Shown: positions 1 to 12,700 of the stretch, in pieces
Layout: each line of letters starts with the position of its first letter
How positions within the stretch are numbered: position 1 is the first letter of the stretch
Assembly (NCBI GenBank): GCA_038093975.1
Contig: JBBPTG010000003.1
Coordinates: 496,001 to 560,000, forward strand
Origin: Chalciporus piperatus
Lineage: Eukaryota > Basidiomycota > Agaricomycetes > Boletales > Boletaceae
Reading direction: 5' to 3'
DNA length: 64,000 nucleotides
Position numbers and translations under genes: made by a program
The notes under the pieces: model-generated
The model's database searches: none
What the model was told of the DNA's origin: nothing
Seen by the model: the letters and a program-made list of their open reading frames with translations, nothing else

Positions 1-1037
<1,037 letters not shown>

Positions 1038-1320
1038 GCTCTTTTCTGCACATCGCTGCTGAATCGTATTCTGTAGAATCCTCCCCTGAACGTTGTTGTG
1101 TGCCTTGATTTAACGTGTGGGCGCACTTGCTCCTATTCCCACTGCCATCTTTATCGTAGCGATTTGTTATGCAGTTGTACCATAATTCAACACCTTGATT
1201 ATACTCACTCAGTACACTTGGACATTCTGATCCTTGAATCGCATTCATCTCTTTGTTGAATACGCGACCACCCCCTGTTCTTGATTATTGCCGCGAAACG
1301 ACTCGACCCGGAACTTGACA

Positions 1321-3569
1321 ATGGATTTTGATGAATCCCCAGTCTTGTATCGAGTTGAAGATGGCCCATCAACCTTGCCTGCGTTTCTCCGGGAAACAGT
1401 TCCATCGACGTCGGGCTTACAGGCCTTGAGACGACGAGAGAGCAGGAACATATGGGCCCGCCATTTCGACAGAGTGAACGTTCTCGGTAGTGACTCAGTT
1501 CAGGGACACACCGGGTGAGCTTGTACTTCATCGCGGTCGTTGCACGTGTTTCATCCGAGGCCATGCGCCCAAAACCAGATGCGTCAACGCTCTAAGTTGG
1601 TCCCAGAATGGGGAGCTGCTCATTAGTAGTGGTGACGATCAGCAGTCAGTCCCCTCCACCATCCTCTTGACCACCGGGCCCTCTTCTGATGAATTTCATC
1701 CGTCAGGCTGCGGGTGTGGCGGATGGATCCTTCTTCTGACCCTCTTAACGAATACCCTTTCGCTTGCCAGACTGTCATAGAGACTGGTCATAACGCAAAC
1801 GTATTCAACGCCCAGATGCTTCCGTCATCGACAAGGATGTGATTATCACCTCCCTCTTCGCATGGTCTTCCCATGACACGTAAGCTGACCCCAAACTTTA
1901 GCGCAACTGTCGCGGGGGACAGGCAAGTTCGGGTGTTCGACGTTGGCGAGTCAGTTGGTCGCTCCCCTTCCGGTAATGAAATGAGATACTCCACCAGACA
2001 AGCATGCATCCGTGTTCTACGGTGTCATTCCAGAAGAACAAAACGCATTATCACAGAGGACAGCCCTGATTTCTTCTTAACAGTAGCCGAAGTTCGTGCA
2101 CATAGGCATAGATACGCCTACACTAAATACTGACCTGCACCTGCATCCACAGGACGGTGAAGTTCGCCAGCATGATCTCCGAACACCGCATTCATGTGCC
2201 AGGGGTGCATGTCCCGCTCCTTTAGTCAAGCTACCACATGAACTATCGACGATCGCGCTCTCGCCACTAACACCTTATCAGTTTGTCGTGGGCGGAGAAT
2301 CGCCGTACGTGAGTAAAACTCTCGAGGCATCTGATGACGACTAACCTACTCCTTGAGGCTCACCTCTTTGATCGACGTCATGCAGGGCGTTATCTACGAG
2401 AGGAGTGGGGAATGTCACCATCAGTTGATGACGTGACCACATGCGTTCGACGCTTCTCCAGACATGCTCGAGCACCAGGAGAGCGGAAGGGATTCGAACA
2501 TATCACTGGAGCGAGGATGTCAGCTTGGAATGGACACGAGGTGCGTTTTCCGAGGAAATTTGCTACATGTTCAATACATGCTGATGACTTATATCGGACA
2601 GCTGCTTCTGTGTAAGTACCTTTCATGTTCGACTTGCGGTCGTCATGATGACATCGTCCTAGCATTCAGCTCAGATGCGGTATGCATGTATTCAACGAGG
2701 GATGAGCCTGGTGCAAGCCCAGCCAACAGCAAGGAGTCCTCATTTTTGCCTCCAAACTCAAAGCCGCGACAAGAAGACGTCGGAGGATCAATATTACACA
2801 CATGTGATGCTCAAAGGGGCGAGCAAACGCATGTCATCCTTGAAGACCAGGAGGAGGACGGACCACCAGGAATGGACATTGATGATTTCGATGGCAGTGA
2901 TGAAGCTGACGACGATGACGACATGACAGAGGATGGGGACGATGAAGTCGCGAATGATATCTCGGCTTCGGAAGTACACCCCGGTGCTCCGATTGTTTAT
3001 CCACGAATGCGCTTCTCCGGACACTGCAACGTCGAGACTATCAAAGATGGTGAGTGGATTAGTTGGGGTTGTTGGTGTCTTTAATTACTAGCGTTCACTT
3101 GCAGTGAATTTCTTGGGCCCATACGATGAATACGTCACCTCAGGCTCTGATGATGGTAACATTTTCATCTGGAAGAAATCATCTGGCGAATTGGTCGACG
3201 TCTTGCAGGGAGACGACGGCGTTGTGAATGTCATAGAACCCCATCCTACCCTGCCCCTCATCGCCGTCAGTGGGATCGATACAACGATTAAGGTGACATT
3301 TTTTCGTATGCACCCCGATTGCGCTGATTCAAAGAGTACTGCAGTTGTTCGCCCCTGCTCGCAGTCCTGCGACATATTCTCGATACCAAAATGTCACTTC
3401 AATCACCAAACGTAACGCTCGTGCTTCGAGGAGAAACCTCAATCCCACCGTCAATCTGCAACTGGCTCGTCTGATCATGCACCAACATGATCGTGCGTTG
3501 GAGATCCTGCAAAGTACTGAGGATAGGGATGATCCCGAGTCTCGACTGGCGCAGTGCATAAACCAGTAA
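1321..3569 (+). CDS. WD40-repeat protein, DCAF6/DCAF8-like CUL4-DDB1 substrate receptor
   Basis: About ten exons join into roughly 575 residues. WD blocks visible in order: QGHTGCVNALSWSQNGELLISSGDD, QLRVWRMDP, IETGHNANVFNAQMLP, ATVAGDRQVRVFDV, GEVRQHDLR and PHELSTIALSPLTPYQFVVG. An acidic insert at about 2840-2960 (GMDIDDFDGSDEADDDDDM) follows. The last blades are EYVTSGSDDGNIFIWKK and PLIAVSGIDTTIK. The motif ITGARMSAWNGHE, then LLLSFSSDAV and YSTRDEP, is characteristic of the DCAF6/DCAF8/WDTC1 group, as is the helical tail VNLQLARLIMHQHD. Family members recruit substrates to CRL4 ubiquitin ligases, so that role here is inferred. One intron, 2092-2152, uses the less usual donor GTTCGT. The start is the first ATG in frame with the conserved N-terminal segment SSGDD-upstream GHTG blade. 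Confidence 0.88.
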
Positions 3570-4333
3570 ATTAGTGTATTATATGTTGTCGTTTGGATCG
3601 CCGTCTTGTTTTTCGAAGCCTATAACTCTGGTGTTTGTAGTCGCGGCGACGTGCAGCCACTAACACGGAATCGATTTTCTCCGCTTTCAACTGCTCCGAC
3701 GAGTCGCTTGGTGATGCGACTGGGGTTATTTTTCCTATGATCTATGTAACAGGCTCTCTTTCCTCGGTACATCTAGCAGTCAACCGCTGCCAGTGACACA
3801 GTTAGTTCATTTCACCAGGCAGGACATGTTGACAGGGGTGTTGAGAAGAAATCCGAGGTTGTTTTGGCCATATACTACCACTTTGACACCAACCCACCAC
3901 GTGAAACATCCCTACCCTCCGCACAGCGGCACACGACGAAGACCAGGACAAGGTTGATCTGGCGAGATAGAAAAGCTGAATCTAAGTGCTGGTATGCTTG
4001 TGGATCGTTGCTGAAGTTCGCTTTTCACAGTTATGTAAGTTGTCTGTCATGTTTCGTGGTTTTCTGGGCATATGCTGATCATCCTTCTCTCGTGCTTCTT
4101 CCCCGCATTCTTATCCCTCTCTGCACGTCTGCCGCTTTCAGTTCAACGCTCACCGCCAGTCTGTGTGATTTGAGCATTTGTTTGCTATTTGCCGCTGAGG
4201 TGTTCCGTCTGCTTGTCCTCAACCACAAGGGACCCTTTTTGGCTCGGTCAAGCCATCACATTTTCTTGCTCCACCCTTCATCTCAAACCCTTCTGTACCG
4301 ACTCAAAGCAAAGATCACAACAACCCCCTGCTC
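3570..4333. other. Intergenic region and pyrimidine-rich leader of the CTK1-like gene
   Basis: About 760 bases lie between the WD40 gene and the kinase gene. The right half (about 4050-4330) is strongly pyrimidine-rich on the plus strand, with runs such as ctcgtgcttcttccccgc. That composition is typical of promoter and 5' leader DNA of expressed basidiomycete genes. Open frames crossing it look nothing like any protein family and are probably chance. Confidence 0.5.
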
Positions 4334-7300
4334 ATGCAACCTCCTCACAACAGATCCAAGCGTAAGCGTGGCAAAAATGTCAACAACGACGACGACACTG
4401 CGTTTGCTCAAATGGGAGTCTCACGAGCAGACGATTCACAGACGGACGCTTACGGGCGCTCTCGACCGCAAGCATACCAACAACATACGGATACCTACAT
4501 CCCCCCGTCCTCAAGGTCTTCTACAACCTACACCATGAGCAGAGACGGCCCTTCCTCCCATGCTGACTCACAGGACCGCTTTCACCCACACGTGTCGGAC
4601 AGTCACTATCGTAGTGGAGGAGATAGCTACGATGCCTCTGATTCAAGAGATGGTGACCGCCGGGGAACTCAATTTTCTCATGACGCCGAGTTTCAGAGTA
4701 GCGGCAGGAACCGGACGACGAGGGATTTTGTACAAGGTTACTCAGCTGCGCACCGCAACGAGTCACAAACCTGGGACTCGACGGACAATCACGACGATGG
4801 CCCTCAGTGGGGTTCACCATCTTCGGATCGGCGAAAAGGCGAATTAGAAGATGAACGAGGCAAGGGCTGGGACAGTCATCGAAACAGAGAGCCTCGTTCC
4901 CAGGGAAATCGTAGGTGGCAAAGCGACAATGGCTGGGAGACGCGGAAACGTGACCGAAACCAGAACCGGCGACCACCAGATAGCCAAGATGATGGTCCTC
5001 ACCCAAAAGAGGACCGCGCTTGGGAACCTGGGCCTGGGTGGCTTCCTCCTCGAGGGGATCAAGGCTACCGCCATCAGCGGGGCCGCAGTGGTCCAGGAAA
5101 GCCTAAAGGGAAGAAGAATAACCTCAACCGTCAACGCCAAAAAGGGGACCGTGATCGTGATCATGACAGACGTGGGGACCGAGACAGGCGCAATGATAAT
5201 GACAGTCTAAACAAGTATGTTGCTCTACTTTTGTTATCTACGGTATTCTGAGTGGTTTCTTCTCAGCTGGCAAAGAAGGGAACTTCATCCATTACCTGCC
5301 AAACCGGTTCGAAGTCCCACCAAACAAACCTCTTCTCTTTCTCGATCACGTTCACGGACGCCCGACTCTATCTATACCCGACGATCGTCAAGGGGTCGCT
5401 CACAGTCGAGGTCATTCTCACCTCGCCCCGATGCTCGCCACTCAAGCCCAGTGCGACCTCGTAGCCGTACGCCACCCCCAAGAGCCCGGGGAGGCCATAG
5501 GTCAAGGTCCCCACCTTCATCCCATCGAAGTCACACAACTCGAGCACCTCCCCGCGGGAGAAGCATTTCTTCCTTGTCGTCAGGCAGCTGGAGCAGGAGC
5601 AGGAGTCGGAGTCGAAGCTGCAGTCGAAGTCCGGGCGATCGCCCAAGGGCGAAACATCGGTTACCACAAGCAACTTCCATCAGAGACATTTCCCTTGGTA
5701 TTACCAAGTCCACGCCCCAACAACGCTCCAATTCCACTCTCAATCAGGACCATGAGTCAACTAGAAACGAGAAAGCTCGTACCAATGGAATTCACGCAGT
5801 ATGTTCTCATCATATCTCAGACAAGGATGCCGTTCACGTATTATGCAGGTCCCTCATCCTGTGTCTCCTGGATTGGAACGTCAGTCTGCTGAGCGCATGC
5901 CTCCCCCACCCGCTATACCTTCGACTGCAGATTCCCGCCACCACGATGCGCCTGTGACACTATCCCCGGTACAACATCGACGTGATGCCGAGAATCCCAG
6001 AGCCAAGTCTGCCAAATCTGCGGGCTTCAAGCCTATAGGACTTACTAGTTCGTCTTTGAAGAAGTTCTTCCCAGGTGACGATGATCAAGACCACCAGGAA
6101 GGATGGACACCCCGGCTTCATGGACTTCCCCCTCGCCCAAACGTTCCAATAAAGCGCATCCACGAAGATGTTAGGACTCATCAAGACGACGAGTCTCGGC
6201 GTACCACTGGACACCACCTTCCGCCTGCTTTCCCTCGAGACACTGTTCCGGAGCTTATGGAGGCTGTCTCTGAACGGCGTCCACCCTCACCTATCGATCA
6301 TGACCCATCAAAAGTGCCACTATCACCGAAAGCCGACGGAGAGGTTGTTACACCTGCACAACAGCCCCGTCCGTCAGAACCGGACATTGATGCTGCTACG
6401 CGACCGTCGTCTCCGAGTATGACCTCCCGTAAAGAGCTTTACGCGATCGTGAGCCAGGTCGGGGAAGGAACGTTTGGGAAGGTCTACAAAGCTCGGAACA
6501 CAATCACCAATGTTCACGTTGCATTGAAGAGGATTCGGATGGAGGCGGAGAGAGACGGCTTTCCTGTTACTGCTATGCGGGAGATCAAGCTTCTGCAATC
6601 GCTGAGGCACCAGAACATTGTGCGTCTTTACGAGATGATGGTATCCAATGGTGAGATCACATGCTGGCCTTTGAAACCTTTTCCACTCACGCATACGCAG
6701 GCTCGGTGTTCATGGTGTTTGAGTACATGGACCACGATCTCACAGGAGTCCTTTCGCAAACACAATTTTCGTTCTCGGAGGCAAATCTCAAGTCTCTTTG
6801 CAGTCAAATGCTCGCGGGTCTCGCCTACCTGCACCACAAGGGCGTGATTCACAGGGACATCAAGGGCTCCAACATCTTAATTAACAACCGAGGCGAACTC
6901 AAGCTTGCCGACTTTGGACTTGCCCGGTTCTATCAGAAACGTCGGCGGATGGACTATACCAACCGGGTGATTACTCTTTGGTACAGGCCGCCTGAGCTTC
7001 TTTTTGGCGCGACTGTGTATGGGCCAGAAGTAGACATGTGGAGCGCCGGGTAAGCAGTCATATCTTGAGGTCAAACAGCTCGACGTTTTATTGAATTTAC
7101 CTTCCAGTTGCATCATGCTTGAACTGTTCACCAAGAAACCGATCTTTCAGGGCAATGACGAGATCCACCAGTTGGATGTCATATATCGCATCTTCGGCAC
7201 ACCCACTCCAGAGCGATGGCCGGGTATCACGGAGCTGCCTTGGTACGAGCTCGTGAAACCAAAGGAGGTTCTGCAGGACCATTTCAGGGAGCTTTTCCAA

Positions 7301-7634
7301 AAGTGAAGACCTTGTTCTTTGCATTCGCCAGAGTCTCAACGTTTCGTAGATGGTTATCCCCGGCAGCTCTCGATTTAGCAGAACGGCTATTGACCTATGA
7401 TCCGTCCAAACGAGTTACTGCTGTACAAGCCCTAGAAGCGCCCTATTTCAAGGAGGAGTTACCACCACCTGAGCTCCCTGTTGGGTACGTGTTACTTCAT
7501 GGCTACAGGCTCAATTTCTTACACCTTGCTTCAGTTTATCGACATTGGAAGGCGAGTGGCACGAACTAGAGACCAAACGAGAGCGTGCCAAGAAACGACG
7601 TAAATTGGAAAGTAGTCAACCACACCCTGTCTAG
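4334..7634 (+). CDS. CTK1: CTK1/CDK12-like cyclin-dependent kinase with SR-rich N-terminus
   Basis: Six introns (5215-5266, 5799-5847, 6651-6700, 7050-7107, 7303-7349 and about 7482-7533) give a 996-residue protein. Residues 1 to about 660 are disordered: first D/R/G-rich, then an arginine-serine tract (about 5330-5660, for example [19 protein letters not shown]), then proline-rich. The kinase domain follows: glycine loop [19 protein letters not shown] with the lysine, the PSTAIRE-like helix [35 protein letters not shown] and [16 protein letters not shown]. Family members phosphorylate Ser2 of the RNA polymerase II C-terminal repeat with a partner cyclin, linking elongation to splicing. The RS domain is as in animal CDK12/13; budding yeast Ctk1 has only a short N-terminus. 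The C-terminus ends in a basic stretch [12 protein letters not shown]. Convergent with CSN4, 40 bases apart. Confidence 0.93.
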
Positions 7635-7674
7635 TGATACACTTCATACTCGGACTGTCACCCAGATGTCATGC

Positions 7675-9228
7675 TCATGAGACCATTACTTGTTCTTGGA
7701 TGAGGCCTTTGACTGCGAGATGCTGCACAATTCCCTCAACCTAACCCCGGTTAGTGTAAGTTAGATCGATGAAGTAGGAGCCTTACATTCGCTGCAGTGG
7801 TTCGTATCTGCATATCCCAACGTTTCGTGAAGGGAGCTCCTGTGGCTTCGCTGGTTTGTTCAACATCTCCAAGACCGCCTGCTTTTCCTTGAGCATCGTC
7901 TTCCTCTCTTCCTCCCTCAAACCATATGAGTTTGTCCACCTGATCGATTGATCCCTTCAAGCGACGTTGCTCGATCATCTTTCGTGCCATCGTTTCAGCA
8001 GCGCTTGGAGCCAAGTCTAACAATGCGCCCAGGCCCCTGAACGAGATGTTGTTATATATCATGGAACTGGCCAAGAGGTTGTGTTCCATCACAGCACGGT
8101 CAAGAACTGTCGATGGCCCTTTACGGGTGCTCGTGGCGGGCTCGGAGGAGTCATCGTCGTCGACGTTAGACGCAAGTTTGTCGTTGCTGGATATGGCTAT
8201 TTTCGCGAGTTGATGCGGCCTCAGCGACTCCTCGAAACTCTTGACTTCTGCTGGACGAAGGATGTGATCGAGGAACATCTTTGAAAGAATGTTATAGGTC
8301 GGAAGGTCGGCGGAACGTTCGTCTCGATAGAGCGACGCCAGGACACGAGATCGATTAGGCCCTGCGGGTGCAAGGACAGCGCAGGTCACCGCATGTGATC
8401 TGTAATCTCTCAGATCATCTTATGCGTAGAAGACGTTGGTTACTTACAGAATTTCCCTGCGCTCCTCCTCATCGATCTCTGCAACCCAAGAGAGCTCGTG
8501 ATACCTCGATGCTGCCTCTAGGAATTTGCGAGCGTAATCATGGATTCTGGCTTGACATAGTTTGAATTGGAGCTGAATCACTTTATCAGTGGTGGAGTTT
8601 GAGAGTGATGCTGCCCTGTTGTAGTAAGTCTCCGCCTGTACTGAATCTTCATCCTCCAAAAGTAGGCGAACGATGCGAATATAGACACGGAATTTTTCTT
8701 CGTCGGGTAAAGACCTGGTAAGGTGACATTGAGAATGTGAGGTTGTTGTGATTGGGCATGACCACCATACCGAGAGCCAGAATCCACAGATACGCTCATG
8801 AGGACACGCGCAGCCTCGGTCCATTCTTCTTCGGCTTCGAGGAGATCTGCAAGTTGGAATCTCAGAGAGTTCACCTGGTGGAGTTGTCGTCAGTGTTTCG
8901 GAAGCAGCGAGTCCAAATCGCATACCTGTTCCTCGTAGCTGGCGATACGAGGTTGAAGGGTAGCGAGCGCGTCTTCGACGATGCGTTTGCGGATATCATG
9001 GTTAGTGATAGCCCCAGCTCCGATATTCTTGACGAGCTCTGAGATAACTTGTCTTCCTGTGACGAGGCCCACGATCTCTGGGTTTGCCACTGCCTCGATG
9101 AGGACGTGGAGATCGGGGGGCAGCGAGGATGGATCTGGGCGAGATAGGGTTTCAGAGAGGAGGGCGAGGTAGGCAGGAGTTTTGTCCTTCTGCGCGAGGG
9201 TCGCGAGCTGTGATAGTTTTGATTCCAT
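7675..9228 (-). CDS. CSN4: COP9 signalosome subunit 4
   Basis: The protein begins MESKLSQLATLAQKDKTPAY and contains the TPR-like/PCI architecture of CSN4. Landmarks are LADLLEAEEEWTEAARVLM, then EEKFRVYIRIVRLLLEDEDS and EAASRYHELSWVAEIDEEER. These are followed by TCAVLAPAGPNRSRVLASL and the PCI winged helix NLLASSMIYNNISFRGLGAL with QVDKLIWFE. The last exon lies beyond the intron whose donor is at about 7782. It reads NVEGIVQHLAVKGLIQEQ and ends at a TGA at 7675-7677, so the stop that is apparent inside that intron is not the end. About 440 residues. The COP9 signalosome removes NEDD8 from cullins in nucleus and cytoplasm, and subunit 4 is a scaffold and CSN5-CSN6 contact. The gene is convergent with the kinase gene. 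Confidence 0.94.
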
Positions 9229-9719
9229 GATGATGAGACCCTACACTAAGTACTACTATACTCCCTATTATTACTTGAGACAGCCAAGCACTGCCACGTG
9301 CATCTCTACCCCTGCCAGCTCCGGTAAGTCGACTAGTTTCTCATCCATCTCGCCACTGTGACTAGTAGTACTGGGTCAGTACTGCAGTACCGCTCACGTT
9401 CAGTCTTCGTGACTACTACGGGGCTTTTAAGGTCATTCCGCGTTCCTCATTTTTGTGTAACTCTCACAGCCCCACGGGACCTAGCAAGATGTTTTTAGAT
9501 TATTGGACAGTGACACGGTCGTCCTGACAATTTATACCGTCCCTGTATGATCCCATCGCCGCCCCTCGTGTAACAGCTGGAATGCCGCATTATATCTGTT
9601 CCGCCATGCTGCTAGCCAGCTCTTCCATTATACTCCTTGATTTGGTTGACCACTGACTGGCCTCGCTGTTACGAACGGTCACTGTAATCCCTTGCAATCC
9701 CCCGCGTATTTATCGAGAA
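9229..9719. other. Divergent intergenic region between CSN4 and the modular-repeat gene
   Basis: The 491 bases hold the start-side promoters of CSN4 (minus) and of the modular protein gene (plus). A perfect 12-base palindrome, gtactgcagtac, lies at 9379-9390, partly overlapping repeated agtact words. I see no clear TATA box and no coding potential. Confidence 0.45.
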
Positions 9720-12700
9720 ATGTCTAATTTCGCGGGTCACCAATATTATACACCGACCGCTACCCACTCCCTTCCAGGTCGACAAATACCTCTTAGCCCT
9801 CCCGAACCTGACAATGACGCATCGAATACCCATCAATCGTCATTTCTTGGTACAGGCCCAGATCGTGATGGGGTCTCCGCCGGTGGTCATCATACATCAA
9901 GCGAGCGTTCCAGACTCCAACCTCGCAGGACATCTACATTGTCTTACCAAAACTCCGGAGCAAGAGACCTTCGTGACCGTGGCAATCCAAAGAGCCCAAG
10001 GAATCTCGTCATGGTTCTTCCACCTCCAGACTTTCCCCTTGAGCAAGGGCAGCTTGGCAGCGTCCTGTCAATGGGACCACGTCATAGGCTCTCTCAAGGC
10101 ATGCTGATGCCTCTGTTCCCGTCGGTGAGTATCTCGCCAACACTCCTACGGCCTTTAAATTTACGATTTCTAGATGTTCGGACAATTGAATGCCATCGCC
10201 CGCGAATACAATTTCCCTAGCACTATTGGACTTTGCCTCTACCTGCATATCAACGAGAACGGTATCACCATGACACCTCGTCTCTCCGATGATTCTTGGC
10301 AATATCTCTTTGGGCACCTGTTCGACGCTCGTCCAGTTTCCAACGGCTATCAACTCCCAATAGGCGGCACCATCGAGTTCGACGTTGATCCGAACACAGC
10401 GCGATGGTTCGATTCATGGGTTTCAGGAACCTTGCGAGATCCCGAACCCGCATTTCCTTCAGTCGCACCCTCGCGGACCTCCTCCGTATTTCACCATTGG
10501 CGGGGAGAGAGCCGAACCACAAATGCGGATGAGCAGCCATTTGAGGAGCGGTGGGATGTCTCCGGATCACAAACACTTGCTGGCAACTCGCGTCCAGAAA
10601 CGCTCCGCCATTTGCCAAGGAAGCTGTCACTCGTAGACCGACTTCAACCGCACATCAATCATTCGGCGACCAAAGTGTACACTCAACCCAACTCTCCTCC
10701 AGAAACCCATCTTACACATGCTTTATCGCCAATCCCTCAATCTGCTGCCATCCCTCAGACCGCGAACAGTGACCTCGAGCGTCGCGTGGACTCATGGAGA
10801 CAGTCGACGGAGTTATTTCCTGTCTCGATGACAGAGGCCTACCAACCAGCTGCAGACATTGGGATACCTGCGGTCGCGAGGACCACGGATGAGTATGTTC
10901 TGGATCGTCATTTTCACCCCGAAGCTAACCTCGACGAATACTATCGGTTGGTGACTTCTGCCGGTCCCAACGGTCCCACGACCTGGCTACCAATTCCTTC
11001 TCCACGACCACCTTCGGTGCACATTGATCGTCGCGTAAATGGGTCTGTCCGTCTTATGCCGGCTACTGCAACAAGTCGGGGTCCTGGGGACGAGGAATGG
11101 CATTCGGTTGTGTCAAATATTTCCCGGCTTCCTTCACCTGACCTGGGCGAGCGCATAGTCGAAGATGCCGAGGCTCCAAGGTCGCGCGCAGTCTGGGGAA
11201 ACTCGTTTGGATGGCGCACCGCGACTACGTGGCGAGAAGTTTACCCTCACTCAGGAACCTACGCAAAGCCTGTGATCGAGGTAAAGCTGAAAGATTCCGG
11301 AGGACTTGTATCTCAGTACCCTGATTTGGTTATTTGCAAGTAACCCCCATCATTCAGGCGTGCGCGTTGCTGAGCATAGATTTGCACAGATCCACCCGTG
11401 TCTTCCCATCTTGATTCCGAGGATCCCAAGTCTTCTATTCGGTCGGTGTGGGGAAGCTCATTTGGTTGGCAGAGAGAGGCGACTTGGCGCAAAGTCTGGC
11501 CATATTCAATTACGACCCAGTCTGCGGTTCCTGTTCAATTCCGATCAGCAGGGAACCTAGAATTCAAGTCCCCCAACTTGTCCATTTGTGAGTTCCGGAG
11601 CTTAATTCATTGAACAGACTTGGACTCACGGAGAACAAGACCCCGCGGTCTACCCTTCCTTAGAAATTTATCCTGCTTGCACTGTTGAAGATGTATCTCA
11701 GCCCGTCTCCGTCACACTCAAAGGATCATCAGGTCTTGTCGCTAGTTATCCCAATCTGGTGATCTGTATGTCCATCGAGGTCGACAACCTGGCAAACGCT
11801 GATGGGTTCTCGCAGATCCTGCGGTGTACCCCCATCTCGACATCTATCCTCCGGTCATGGAGGCTATAGGGACGAAGGCGCAAGTGCCCGTTGACACGAA
11901 ATCGTTCTCGTCGGACAGTGTGCTAAACCTTTATCCAAACCTCGTCATCTGTGAGTGGACGTGTTCACTCTGACTATGTTACCCGCTCATCGACCTTCCA
12001 GATCCTGTGATCTACCCTCATTTTGACTTGTATCCAAGGGCCTTGGAAGTCGCCAAGACAGCCCTTCTGAAGGAGCCTGAGGTGGTCGTAAGGTTGGTAA
12101 ACTCATACTCTCTCCCCCCGGAGTATCCGAACCTCGTTATCTGTGAGTCGCGATCTTGTCTCCCATTCGCGTGCATTGACACGTGCGAAAGACCCGAATG
12201 TTTATCCGTACCTGGACATATATCCTGTAAAAGAAACAGTACGTGTTCCGCCTGTCGTCAATGCATGCATACTCACAAAGAATGATTAGAGAAAGTGTAC
12301 CTCGAGCGCAGTTTGGGGCGTGTCGTTTGGATGGAAATCAGCTAAAACTTGGCTCAGTGTTTATCCCCTGCACAGCGCAACGAAGCGACTTGGCTCGAGC
12401 AATAGTATGTCAATCGTTAAGTCAACGGAAGGTAGGCATCCGTGGCAACTATGACGATCATTCTCTCATTACATCCGCTCCTTTCCCGGAATTCTTCTGT
12501 GGTGTTCCACAGTGGAGCGTTTCTCCGGAAAACAGGCAGTTTGGGGAACTTCATTCGGATGGAGCAATGCAGCGACATGGCGCATGGTGTGGCCAACCTC
12601 TGTCACGCAAATGAAGCCAATATCTGTCCAGTTAGCAAGACCGGGCGGTTTACCTTCGGAGTACCCGCACCTTGTCATCTGCAAGTGTTCACTGAATGAT

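Noticed and set aside
3864..4538. 224-codon frame before the CTK1-like gene
   Set aside because: Runs through the pyrimidine-rich leader and overlaps the kinase N-terminus in another frame; no protein-like features.
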